64,000 nt of DNA, from the NCBI RefSeq assembly GCF_009754915.1, contig NZ_WPIK01000012.1:97141-161140 (forward strand). Direction: 5' to 3'. This DNA is from Mucilaginibacter arboris. GTDB lineage: Bacteria; Bacteroidota; Bacteroidia; Sphingobacteriales; Sphingobacteriaceae. Under the pieces are notes generated by a model. It made no database searches. It saw only the letters and a list, made by a program, of their open reading frames with translations, and was not told the origin of the DNA. The position numbers and the translations under genes were made by a program. Positions 53,394-62,162 of this stretch are shown here, in pieces; the stretch's first letter is position 1, and each line of letters begins with the position of its first letter.

Positions 53394-54161
53394 TTATTCT
53401 TCCGGCTTCTTCATACTTACCAATTCTGTAAAGCTTTTTGCAGCATTGGTAAACTCGGAAGGCATCAAAATAACCGTAGTAGTATTGTTATCAATTCCAA
53501 TTTCAGAAAGCATTTGCATCCGTCTTAATTCCAATGCAATCGGGCTTCCTTCCATTTCTTTTGCACCTTGTGTTAATTTAATAGATGCTTCCAGTTCTGC
53601 TTCGGCTTTAACAATTCTTGCTCTTTTTTCCCGGATCGCTTCCGCTTCCCGTGCCATTGCCCGTTGCATTGCTTCCGGAATTTCGACATCTTTCATCTCC
53701 ACCATCTCAATTTTTATTCCCCAAGGTTCTGTTGTGGTGTCCACCATTTTCTGGAGTGTTGCGTTAATTTGTTCCCTCTCCCTTAATACTTCATCTAAAG
53801 TATGCTGCCCAATAATGTTGCGCAAGGCAGTAACCGAAAACTGATAAACAGCTTTATTGTAATCGGCTACTTTAATAATGGCATCTTCCGGATTGGTTAT
53901 TTTAAACCATAAAACGGCATTTACCTTAATCGTTACGCTGTCTTTGGTAATGGTTTCCTGCTGCTCCAGGTCAACTGTTTTTGTTCTGATGTCAACCCGT
54001 TGTTCCCGCTCTATAAATGGGATCAGCCAGAATAAACCAGGACCTCTGATAGATTCAAATCTTCCAAGCCGAAACACAATTGCACGCTGATATTCCTGGG
54101 CGATGCGAAGAGACCAAAAAAAGAGAACAAGAATAATTGCGATAATGATCAGAAGTGCCAT
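53394..54161 (-). CDS. SPFH/band-7 membrane protein (slipin/stomatin-like)
   Basis: The 255-residue protein has one N-terminal helix (LLIIIAIILVLFFWSLRIA) and the band-7 domain: EYQRAIVFRLGRFESIRGPG, IDVRTKT-like VDIRTKTVDLEQQE, VTALRNIIGQHTLDEVLRER and a coiled stretch (MQRAMAREAEAIREKRARIV). Slipins form oligomers in the membrane and often work with an NfeD-type protease partner, but no nfeD gene is adjacent here. The likely role is in membrane organisation. Confidence 0.93.
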   Translation of the reverse strand: MALLIIIAIILVLFFWSLRIAQEYQRAIVFRLGRFESIRGPGLFWLIPFIEREQRVDIRTKTVDLEQQETITKDSVTIKVNAVLWFKITNPEDAIIKVADYNKAVYQFSVTALRNIIGQHTLDEVLREREQINATLQKMVDTTTEPWGIKIEMVEMKDVEIPEAMQRAMAREAEAIREKRARIVKAEAELEASIKLTQGAKEMEGSPIALELRRMQMLSEIGIDNNTTTVILMPSEFTNAAKSFTELVSMKKPEE

Positions 54162-54488
54162 ATTGATTTTTTATTTGATGGTTGCTTTTTTAGGCTTGCC
54201 ACCTGTGTTTAACCAAATATACATTTAATTAAACTGCTTCAGGCATTGCAGAATTTAATCTATCCGGAAAATTTGCCGGTAAAAACAGTATGGAAAATAG
54301 CTGTTACAAACACAGGATTTGGAAAAGCCTAAATTATCAAACAACACAATTGCTACAGAAGTAAATGTTAGCTTTGATCTGATAATCTCAGTCCGTACCT
54401 TTTTACAGAAAAGAATATTCAGAAAACCTGAATTAATTAATTTGAAAACAGAAGCTAAAAGTTTATTTTGGCTTATTGATCTAACCTG
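54162..54488. other. Spacer between the divergent band-7 and GH10 genes
   Basis: No gene is seen. It should contain the promoters of both genes. GCCGGTAAAAACAGTATGG near 54276-54294 is a worn half-site of the dispersed motif. Confidence 0.45.
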
Positions 54489-55712
54489 ATGATAAATAAC
54501 AACTCTTTTTTTTCAATATTCAAACGCGCTGCCTTGGTTTTTACATCGGCATTGCTTGTGGCCCAAACTAATATTCAGTGCAAGTTAAAGCATAATGCAT
54601 CTGCTGCACATCATCCAACTCAAGCCGAAAATTACAAAAAGGGTTTAAAGGACTATTATAAAAACTATTTTCCGATAGGTGTGGCCGTTAATATGGCTGC
54701 TTTAAAAGGTGCAGATTCTGCTTTGATTGTGCATGAGTTTAATAGCGTTACGCCTGAGAACGATATGAAAATGGGCCCGATCCATCCAAAGGAAAACGAA
54801 TACAACTGGAAAAATGCAGATGCTATTGTTGATTTTGCCGTAAAACATCATATCAAAATTCGAGGCCATAATTTATTGTGGCATAACCAGGCACCGGGCT
54901 GGATGTTTAAAAATGCGGATGGAAGCGAAGTAAGCAAAGAAGTGCTTTTAAAGCGGTTAAAAGACCACATTACAACGGTTGTCAATCATTATAAAGGAAA
55001 AATCTATGCCTGGGACGTGGTAAATGAAGCGATTGATGATGACAGCACCAAGTTTATGCGCAACAGTATGTGGTACAAAATCTGTGGTGATGATTTTATT
55101 CCGAAAGCTTTTGAATATGCTCATGCTGCTGATCCTAAAGCTGCTTTGTATTATAACGATTATAACAGCGAACATCCGGCAAAAAGAGAACACATTTATA
55201 AACTGTTAAAAAGTCTGGTTGATGCAAAGGTGCCAATTACAGGCGTTGGCATGCAGGGACATTGGAAGCTGAACGATCCTACGCCGGAACTGCTGCGTAA
55301 AGCTTTGGATGAATATTCTTCCTTGGGATTAAAAATACAGATCACAGAATTAGACATTACTATCCGTATGCCGCGGTCACGTCCTGCTAATTTAAACACG
55401 CAGGCAAATGCTGCAAATGCAAACCTTCTGCCTGTTCCTGATGCTGGTTTTACACCCGAACTAGAGCAGAAACAGGCTGCACAATACAAAATGGTATTTG
55501 ATATTTTCAGGCAGTATAAAAATGTAATTACCGGTGTTACTTTCTGGAATTTGTCGGATAAGTACAGTTGGCTCGATTCGAGAGGCGGAGGATTAGCTGG
55601 CGGGGCAGCAGCAGGCCAAACATCAAGCAGAACTGTAAGGAAAGCTTATCCATTATTGTTTGATGAAAACCTGCAACGCAAAAAAGCGTACTGGTCAGTA
55701 GTTAATTTTTAA
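54489..55712 (+). CDS. Family 10 endo-1,4-beta-xylanase
   Basis: The 407-residue enzyme begins with a signal segment (AALVFTSALLVAQTNIQC) that may end in a lipidated Cys. The GH10 barrel shows NSVTPENDMKMGPIHPKE, IRGHNLLWHNQAPGWMF, the acid-base Glu in WDVVNEAIDDD and the nucleophile Glu in IQITELDITI. VTFWNLSDKYSWLD is the late substrate-binding block. It cuts the xylan backbone outside the cell or at its surface. An esterase gene follows on the same strand after 28 bp, and GH67 and GH3 genes lie nearby, together making a xylan set. Confidence 0.95.
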   Translation: MINNNSFFSIFKRAALVFTSALLVAQTNIQCKLKHNASAAHHPTQAENYKKGLKDYYKNYFPIGVAVNMAALKGADSALIVHEFNSVTPENDMKMGPIHPKENEYNWKNADAIVDFAVKHHIKIRGHNLLWHNQAPGWMFKNADGSEVSKEVLLKRLKDHITTVVNHYKGKIYAWDVVNEAIDDDSTKFMRNSMWYKICGDDFIPKAFEYAHAADPKAALYYNDYNSEHPAKREHIYKLLKSLVDAKVPITGVGMQGHWKLNDPTPELLRKALDEYSSLGLKIQITELDITIRMPRSRPANLNTQANAANANLLPVPDAGFTPELEQKQAAQYKMVFDIFRQYKNVITGVTFWNLSDKYSWLDSRGGGLAGGAAAGQTSSRTVRKAYPLLFDENLQRKKAYWSVVNF

Positions 55713-55740
55713 GCCGGAGAACTAATTTAAACGTATTATT

Positions 55741-56598
55741 ATGCAAGCTAAATTTTTTGCAAAACTGATTTCTTTTGGCTTACTGGCATGCTTCTTTTAT
55801 GCCACAAAAACTTGTGCCCAGCAAAAAGAGTTAGTTACTGTTCCTAATTCTGAACACCGATTAATGCACTCTAAAATTGCCGGCCACGATTATGATATTT
55901 ATATTCATTTTCCCGCAGGTTATGATACAGCAAAAAGAAAGTTCCCGGTATTATTTGTAGTAGATGGTGATAACGATTTTTCGCCTTCGCTGGAATATTT
56001 AGGTTTGCTGATGGCTCAATATCATATTCCTGAACCTATTTTGGTAGCTATTGGAGATGGCGGCCTGATTGGAACACCCGGAAACAAACGCAACCGCGAT
56101 TTTACGCCTACCGCAGTTAAAGCAATGCCAGGCAGCGGAGGTGCGCCAGTATTTTTAGGTTTTATAGAGAAGGAATTGATTCCGTTGATCGATGCAAAAT
56201 ACAAAGCAGAACCAACAGAACGTACGTTGTACGGCTACTCGATGGGCGGATTGTTTGGCACTTATGTATTGTTTACAAAGCCAGCTTTGTTTAAAAATAT
56301 TTTAATCGGAAGTCCGGCTTTGGCTTATGATAACGAAAAAATATTTGATATAGAAAAAGAATACGCGGCTAAACATCAGGAACTGCCAGCACATGTTTTT
56401 ATTGAAGTTGGCGAACTGGAAACAGCGGGACAAAAATTACCGAACAAAAAATTAGTGGATTTGCTTCAAGAAAGGCATTATAAAAACCTCGATCTGCATG
56501 CGGTAATTATCGAAAAAGTAACGCATTTAACAGGTAAACCTGCAACAATGCTTAAAGCTTTAGGCTGGGCTTATACCAGTCCGCATGTTATTTTTTAA
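55741..56598 (+). CDS. Secreted alpha/beta-hydrolase esterase (PF00756 type)
   Basis: The 285-residue protein has a signal peptide (LISFGLLACFFYATKTCA) and an alpha/beta-hydrolase fold close to Fes/feruloyl esterase-like enzymes: YDIYIHFPAGYDTAKRKFPV, LFVVDGDNDFSPSLEYLGLL, the nucleophile Ser in LYGYSMGGLFGTYVLF and a late His in EKVTHLTGKPA. Beside a GH10 xylanase it probably removes acetyl or feruloyl groups from xylan, though siderophore-type esterases share the fold. The motif copy in the signal peptide (55788-55801) encodes CFFY, the same frame as in the TolC signal. Confidence 0.83.
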   Translation: MQAKFFAKLISFGLLACFFYATKTCAQQKELVTVPNSEHRLMHSKIAGHDYDIYIHFPAGYDTAKRKFPVLFVVDGDNDFSPSLEYLGLLMAQYHIPEPILVAIGDGGLIGTPGNKRNRDFTPTAVKAMPGSGGAPVFLGFIEKELIPLIDAKYKAEPTERTLYGYSMGGLFGTYVLFTKPALFKNILIGSPALAYDNEKIFDIEKEYAAKHQELPAHVFIEVGELETAGQKLPNKKLVDLLQERHYKNLDLHAVIIEKVTHLTGKPATMLKALGWAYTSPHVIF

Positions 56599-56606
56599 AT
56601 GGATCG

Positions 56607-56685
56607 ATACTTCTTTTATCGCCTAAAAATCAGCATTGAATTTTCCTGTAAAAGGAAACAAATTTTTAGTCGGTAAAAGAAGCAT
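56607..56685. repeat. Paired dispersed element 10, between convergent genes
   Basis: A variant ATACTTCTTTTATC (56607-56620) followed by GCCTAAAAATCAGC faces GGTAAAAGAAGCAT (56672-56685). It fills the space between the convergent esterase and GH67 genes, where it could also end both transcripts. Confidence 0.88.
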
Positions 56686-56714
56686 CAGAACATTCCCTGC
56701 TTAATCACCATAAT

Positions 56715-58862
56715 TTATCTGAACGGATTTAAATGCAACGTTTTATAATAAGCCAAATCGTGAGCAGGTTTTTCATACTTATCAGGAATGGGCAAATGCG
56801 AAAAAGTTTGATAATACAATAAACAGGCATCTTTCCACCAAACAGCATCTTCGTGTTGTACTGCCAGGGCGTGTTGCTCTTCCTTAAACCGTTCTGCATC
56901 AATTTTTGGTCCTATTTGGTCCCATGTGTGTTGCATTTCCTTTACCGAAGCAACACCGCTGTAATAATGATCTACCAGTTCATTCCATAAAGTCTCACCA
57001 GACTTCATCCGGTAATTCCAGGGAACATGATGAAACCATAAAAGATAAATTTCGGGCGTTGTTTTAATATTTTCAAACTCATTTCTTAAAGGCGGAAAAT
57101 ATTGCTCTACAGCTTTGCTTCCGGTAGCAGCAGTGCGGTCAAAACCAATACCAACAGAATCGGCTTTATTATAATAAATAGATGTCTGGTCTGCCCTTCC
57201 TCCTGTTACCCAAGGCCCGGGACCGTAATGGATGTTGCGTGACATTTGGTGATGCAGGCCAAGCGGTGTCATATAATTTACGGCAACTTCCCTGGAGTTA
57301 AGCATTATTTTTTTAATGGGATCAATAAAGCTTTCATCGTTATTAAAAGTCATTCTTAACCATTCATCTGCAATAGCTGCGGAAGTTAGATCAGGGTTCC
57401 AGGCCAGCTTTCCGTAAGCGTACCAGTTCGACTGGGCAAAAGTATTGCCGCACCAATTAATATTATTGCCAATGTTGGCAACACCGGCCATACCAGAAAG
57501 TGCGTGGTTATCGAGTTTGCCTTCTACAATTTTAGCAACGGTTGAACCTTTTCCTTTGCTGTAAGTATCAGCATCCAAACATTCTTTGTATAATGGTGCC
57601 AGAAAAACAAGGTTGCTTGCAAAACCGAGATATTCTTTGGTAACCTGAAATTCCATCATTTCCGTTGTTTTTGGCATTGCACCAAACAAGGGACTAAAAG
57701 GTTCGCGCGGCTGAAAATCAAGCGGGCCATTTTTTATCTGAACGATAACATTCGGTTTAAACAGACCATCTAAAGGCTTAAATTCTGTATAAGCTTGTTT
57801 GGTACGGTCATCCGGAACTTTCTCATCATAAACAAAAGCACGCCACATTACAATTCCTTTATGCGAAGCTAAAGCTTCGGCAAACATGTTTGCGCCGTCT
57901 ACATGGTTTCGTCCGTAGTTTTGCGGTCCTGGTTGTCCTTCAGAGTTTGCTTTCACTAAAAATCCACCAAAATCAGGAATGTACTGATATATCTCGTCCG
58001 TTTTATCCTTCCACCATTTTCTAACCGTCGGATCAAGCGGATCTGCTGTTTTTAAGCCACCAATTTCTATCGGCGCGCTAAACCTTGCCGTTAAATATAC
58101 TTTTACACCGTAAGGCCGAAACGTATTAGCCAGAGCAGCAACTTTTACCAGATATTCTTTTGTTAGGATGAGGGCATTGGCATTTACATTTGTTAAAACA
58201 GCACCATTAATACCAATGGAAGCATTTGCACGGGCATAATCGCGATAACGCGGATCAATGGTAGTTGGCAGGGCAGCCCAGTTCCATAATGATTTTCCTG
58301 CATAACCGCGTTCTACAGAACCATCCAGATTATCCCAATGGTTAAGCAAACGAATTTTAGTACGAGGGAAATCGCTAATAGCTAAATTTTTAATGCTTTG
58401 TTGTGTTTGCAGTAGTTTTAAGAAGTTAAAAACACCATACAAAGCGCCAATATCTGTATTAGCTGCTATAACGGTTGCCAATTTTCCGTTTACTGTTAAA
58501 CTCCGGATGATGTATCCTTCCTGTCCTACTTCTTTCAATGCTTCTTTTACCGGCGAAAAATTAATCAGTTTAGATGAAGAAGGCGTGCATATAAGCAGCG
58601 CACCGTTAGCTGTTACTGTTTCTTTTTGTGGGAGATCTAATTGCAATAATCCTTTAATACCTGTGGTAATTTCGTTCTTTGCTTCGGTTAAGGTTGCGGT
58701 TTTGGCAGGAAATACAAGTTGGGTAATAGACGCGCGGTATTGAGTGTACAAGGCTTTATTATCAACCTTATCGTAACGCAGCCAAAGCCGGTAGCCATTT
58801 TCGGCATTTACTTGTACGGAAGAAAACAGGAGGAAGAAAAAATACAAAAACAGTTTTTTCAT
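56715..58862 (-). CDS. Family 67 alpha-glucuronidase
   Basis: The 715-residue enzyme has a signal peptide (LFLYFFFLLFSSVQVNA), an N-terminal domain to about residue 150, the catalytic barrel with NHWDNLDGSVERGYAGKSLW and DFGGFLVKANSEGQPGPQNY (GH67 catalytic region), and the C-terminal helical part with LWFHHVPWNYRMKSGETLWN. GH67 enzymes release 4-O-methylglucuronic acid from the ends of glucuronoxylan oligosaccharides. Cleavage by the GH10 xylanase next door would supply its substrate. A motif copy is in frame at 58538-58551 (encoding PVKEAL). Confidence 0.94.
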   Translation of the reverse strand: MKKLFLYFFFLLFSSVQVNAENGYRLWLRYDKVDNKALYTQYRASITQLVFPAKTATLTEAKNEITTGIKGLLQLDLPQKETVTANGALLICTPSSSKLINFSPVKEALKEVGQEGYIIRSLTVNGKLATVIAANTDIGALYGVFNFLKLLQTQQSIKNLAISDFPRTKIRLLNHWDNLDGSVERGYAGKSLWNWAALPTTIDPRYRDYARANASIGINGAVLTNVNANALILTKEYLVKVAALANTFRPYGVKVYLTARFSAPIEIGGLKTADPLDPTVRKWWKDKTDEIYQYIPDFGGFLVKANSEGQPGPQNYGRNHVDGANMFAEALASHKGIVMWRAFVYDEKVPDDRTKQAYTEFKPLDGLFKPNVIVQIKNGPLDFQPREPFSPLFGAMPKTTEMMEFQVTKEYLGFASNLVFLAPLYKECLDADTYSKGKGSTVAKIVEGKLDNHALSGMAGVANIGNNINWCGNTFAQSNWYAYGKLAWNPDLTSAAIADEWLRMTFNNDESFIDPIKKIMLNSREVAVNYMTPLGLHHQMSRNIHYGPGPWVTGGRADQTSIYYNKADSVGIGFDRTAATGSKAVEQYFPPLRNEFENIKTTPEIYLLWFHHVPWNYRMKSGETLWNELVDHYYSGVASVKEMQHTWDQIGPKIDAERFKEEQHALAVQHEDAVWWKDACLLYYQTFSHLPIPDKYEKPAHDLAYYKTLHLNPFR

Positions 58863-58935
58863 TTATAGTTTATTTTCTGGTTTAATCTCGGCTAAACTTC
58901 TTTCAAAAAGAAGACACAAATATCTATTTTATAGT

Positions 58936-58949
58936 ACTAAAAGAAGCAT
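58936..58949. repeat. Single half-site of the dispersed motif
   Basis: ACTAAAAGAAGCAT with ATTTTATAGT on its inner side lies between the NIPSNAP and GH67 genes. No partner is seen. Confidence 0.75.
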
Positions 58950-58975
58950 ATAAAGCCTTAACGTTTAGACTATTT

Positions 58976-59770
58976 TTAAAAATCAGAGTAAGAAGTTGGA
59001 TGAAGAAAAACAATCTCGTTGTGCGAAACATTGTTTTGATACTCGCTTTTTGCAACAAGCGCTTTCCATTCCGGGTCGTTGTTAAATGTTTCCCAATGCT
59101 TGTCCCTGTCCTGCTTATTGTTAAATGTCGTCATGTACATCAGGTTAGGCATGTGGCTGCCAGCAATAACTTCAGCATAAAAAACAGCGTTAAAACCAAG
59201 CCTTTTAAAAAGGGCAACTTCATTGCCATCGTTAAACATTTTCACCTTGTTGATATTGTATTTTTCTGTAGCGCTTTCATAACTGCGCAATTCGTAAACA
59301 CGCTCTGGTTTAGCTGCGGTTAATTGCGGAACGGCTGGTTCGGGCATTTTAGGAAACGCGTTCAGAATGATATTTTCAATTCGCGTAAACGGCGCATCTT
59401 TATAATTAGCTTCTATATAATCTTTTCCGTTAGCCAAATATTGCTGGTCTTTGTTCAGCTTCTCATCAATAGAAGTGAGTTCTTTTAATGAACTGAATGG
59501 AATTAAAACATAAATTTTCTGATCGGCAGTATCTTGGATAACAGGTTTAAACACACCAACAGATTTGATTCCAACTTCATGTAACGCTGGCAAATAAGCT
59601 TTCTCCAAATAATGATCCAGGCGTTCTTCCTGCAACTTGGTTTTTAAATGATATATTTTAATTTGATAATAATAACCGTGCTTAGTGTTAAAACCAAAAC
59701 CCGATTTAAACAACAACAACAGCAGGAAACTGATGGAAAAAGAATGATACTTTTTAAAAGAAAATTGCAT
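58976..59770 (-). CDS. NIPSNAP-family protein
   Basis: The 264-residue protein has a signal peptide (SFSISFLLLLLFKSGFGF) and two ferredoxin-like halves. The second shows PERVYELRSYESATEKYNI, FKRLGFNAVFYAEVIAG, MPNLMYMTTFNNKQDRDKHW and WKALVAKSEY, the NIPSNAP pattern. The family's role is unclear; in Bacteroidota it often appears near carbohydrate enzymes. It is on the same strand as GH3 and GH67, lies between them and is probably exported. Confidence 0.87.
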   Translation of the reverse strand: MQFSFKKYHSFSISFLLLLLFKSGFGFNTKHGYYYQIKIYHLKTKLQEERLDHYLEKAYLPALHEVGIKSVGVFKPVIQDTADQKIYVLIPFSSLKELTSIDEKLNKDQQYLANGKDYIEANYKDAPFTRIENIILNAFPKMPEPAVPQLTAAKPERVYELRSYESATEKYNINKVKMFNDGNEVALFKRLGFNAVFYAEVIAGSHMPNLMYMTTFNNKQDRDKHWETFNNDPEWKALVAKSEYQNNVSHNEIVFLHPTSYSDF

Positions 59771-59851
59771 AACATTTATAGTTTAAACCTTACAAGCTTA
59801 ATCATTTTCCCGGCAGTTTGTCCTATATTTTTCCGATACTTTTAAATATTC

Positions 59852-59940
59852 ATGCTTCTTTTACCCGCTTAAAATTGGTTGTTGTTTCTATCAGTTTGAT
59901 GATACTTGAAACATCAATTTTTGTGCGGTAAAAGAAGCAT
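59852..59940. repeat. Paired dispersed element 11
   Basis: ATGCTTCTTTTACC (59852-59865) followed by CGCTTAAAATTGG faces GGTAAAAGAAGCAT (59927-59940), whose inner flank is CAATTTTTGTGC. It separates GH3 from NIPSNAP. Confidence 0.92.
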
Positions 59941-59996
59941 GATGTCTTCCTTAAAAATAAATTTAAACAAGTTTTAAAGCCTTATTCTTCTCTTCA

Positions 59997-62162
59997 TTAA
60001 TCAACTGTTACTGTAGCTGTTTGGCTGATTTCTCTGGATGAAGTGCCAACAAGTATTTTATATTTTCCCGGTTCTACAACCCATTTACTGGTTTTAACAT
60101 CATAATAAGCCAGATCTTTAACAGGGATATTCAGGCTGATATTAGCTGTTTCTCCAGCCGGAATAGTTACTTTTTTAAATGCTTTTAATTCTTTTTCGGC
60201 ACGCTCTACTTTTGAACCTTCTTTGCTGATATATAATTGAACAGTTTCCTTTCCGGCATATTTACCCGTATTTTTAACTTTTACATTTGCTGTGATAGAT
60301 TCTGCTGACTTGTAATTGTTTTTATTAGTACTTAAACCAGTATAATTAAAATTGGTGTACGATAAACCATAACCAAAGCAATAAAGCGGTTCTATTTTTT
60401 TAGTATCAAACCAACGGTAGCCAACCAAAATACCTTCTTTATAATCCACCTGCCTGTTTTCGCCCGGATAAGCATTTAAAGCTTGTGCCGGAGAATCTTT
60501 AAGCTGGGCCGGAAAAGTAAAAGGCAACTTACCGGAAGGATTGGTTTTACCGATTAAAACATCTGCAAGAGCATTTCCATTTTCAGAACCATTATACCAG
60601 GACCAAACAATGGTATGATTGCGTTTTTTTATTTCGCCAATATCATAAGGCGCACCGCCAACTACCACCACAATTGTATTTTGGTTTGCTGCTGTAACAG
60701 CATCTACTAATTCCTGTTCTCCAAAAGGAAGGCTTAGGTCTTTACGGTCGCGGCCTTCACTTTCATAATCCCGGTTGCCGCCGACAAACAGAATAGCCAT
60801 TTCAGAGCTTTTTGCAGCAGCCACTGCTTCTGCTATCATTGCAGCATCTGCACCATGAGTCGGATCGTTAACATTTTTATCAGAAGGTTTGTAAACACCA
60901 GAATATCCTTGTGCATATTTAATATTTACCGTTTTTCCTAATCTGTTTTGTAAACCTGCCAAAGCAGTTACTTCGTATTTGGCTTTAACACCTGCACCAA
61001 AACCACCTAAATGGAAAGTACGGGTAGCATTATCGCCAATTACCGCAATGCTTTTTAAAGCTGAAGTATTTAATGGCAACAGATTTTTATCATTTTTTAA
61101 CAGTACAATTGATTCTGATGCAATATCATAAACTGTTTTGCTGTGTTCCGGTGTATTTAGTTTTCCTTTTGGTTGATTTTCGCTTAATGATGTTTGCATC
61201 ATCACCCACAAAATACGGTGTACTTTTTCGTCAATTACCTTTGTGCTTACTTTTCCGGCTTTAACAGCAGCAAGCAACGGGTCAGCAAAATAATATTGAT
61301 CATATTTTTCGCCTGAACCCATTTCCAGGTCAAGTCCGTGGTTAGCAGCATCAACAGTGCTATGCGTTCCGCCCCAGTCGCTCATCACCAAACCTTTAAA
61401 TTGCCATTCGCCTTTTAATATTTTGTTCAGCAAGTAATCGTTTTCAGAGCAATAAGCGCCGCATATTTTATTATAGGCCGACATAATTGTCCAGGCTTCA
61501 CCTTCTGTAATGGTAGCTTTAAAAGCAGGTAGATAAATTTCCCGAAGGGCACGTTCGTCAATACTTACATTCACAAAACCGCGTTCAACTTCCTGATTGT
61601 TTACAGCAAAATGCTTTACACAAGCTGCAACATGCTGGCTTTGTATCCCTTTTACCGATTGCACCGCCAGTCGTGAATTTAAAAAAGGGTCTTCCGAATA
61701 ATATTCGTAAGTACGGCCGCAAAGAGGTGTACGGGCAATGTTAAAAGCAGGTGCAAGCATAATCATTTTTTTTCGTGCCCGCGCTTCTTCTGCCATATCA
61801 TGCCCGTAACGATAAGCTAATTCCGGGTTCCAGGTAGCAGCCAAAGCTGATCCGTTCGGAAAAAAAGTAGCAGAATCTGTTGTTAAATTTGCTGATCCCC
61901 AGCCAGGTACAACATCTTCCCGGACACCTAACGGGCCATCATCGCTTATTAAATCTGGTATGCCTAATCGTTTTACACCGGCAGATGAAAATAAACCATT
62001 GGCATGAACCATGGCTATTTTTTCTTCAAACGTAAGTTTTTTAATAATTGATGCAATCTTTGCTTCGGTTTGCTGACTGCTTTTGGTTTGTGCCTGTACA
62101 TTATTAAATGTCACAGCCAGTAAAACGCCGCCCAAAAAGTACTGTAGAAATTTAGTTCTCAT
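59997..62162 (-). CDS. Family 3 beta-glycosidase (beta-xylosidase/glucosidase)
   Basis: The 721-residue enzyme has a signal peptide (FLQYFLGGVLLAVTFNNVQA), the N-terminal GH3 barrel with the nucleophile Asp in LVMSDWGGTHSTVDA, AACVKHFAVNNQE, the second sandwich domain (SIVLLKNDKNLLPLN, GGNRDYESEGRDRKDLSLPF with the likely acid-base Glu) and a C-terminal FnIII-like domain (VKVKNTGKYAGKETVQLYIS). It removes terminal sugars from oligosaccharides, probably xylose or glucose. It completes the xylan set with GH10 and GH67. Confidence 0.94.
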   Translation of the reverse strand: MRTKFLQYFLGGVLLAVTFNNVQAQTKSSQQTEAKIASIIKKLTFEEKIAMVHANGLFSSAGVKRLGIPDLISDDGPLGVREDVVPGWGSANLTTDSATFFPNGSALAATWNPELAYRYGHDMAEEARARKKMIMLAPAFNIARTPLCGRTYEYYSEDPFLNSRLAVQSVKGIQSQHVAACVKHFAVNNQEVERGFVNVSIDERALREIYLPAFKATITEGEAWTIMSAYNKICGAYCSENDYLLNKILKGEWQFKGLVMSDWGGTHSTVDAANHGLDLEMGSGEKYDQYYFADPLLAAVKAGKVSTKVIDEKVHRILWVMMQTSLSENQPKGKLNTPEHSKTVYDIASESIVLLKNDKNLLPLNTSALKSIAVIGDNATRTFHLGGFGAGVKAKYEVTALAGLQNRLGKTVNIKYAQGYSGVYKPSDKNVNDPTHGADAAMIAEAVAAAKSSEMAILFVGGNRDYESEGRDRKDLSLPFGEQELVDAVTAANQNTIVVVVGGAPYDIGEIKKRNHTIVWSWYNGSENGNALADVLIGKTNPSGKLPFTFPAQLKDSPAQALNAYPGENRQVDYKEGILVGYRWFDTKKIEPLYCFGYGLSYTNFNYTGLSTNKNNYKSAESITANVKVKNTGKYAGKETVQLYISKEGSKVERAEKELKAFKKVTIPAGETANISLNIPVKDLAYYDVKTSKWVVEPGKYKILVGTSSREISQTATVTVD

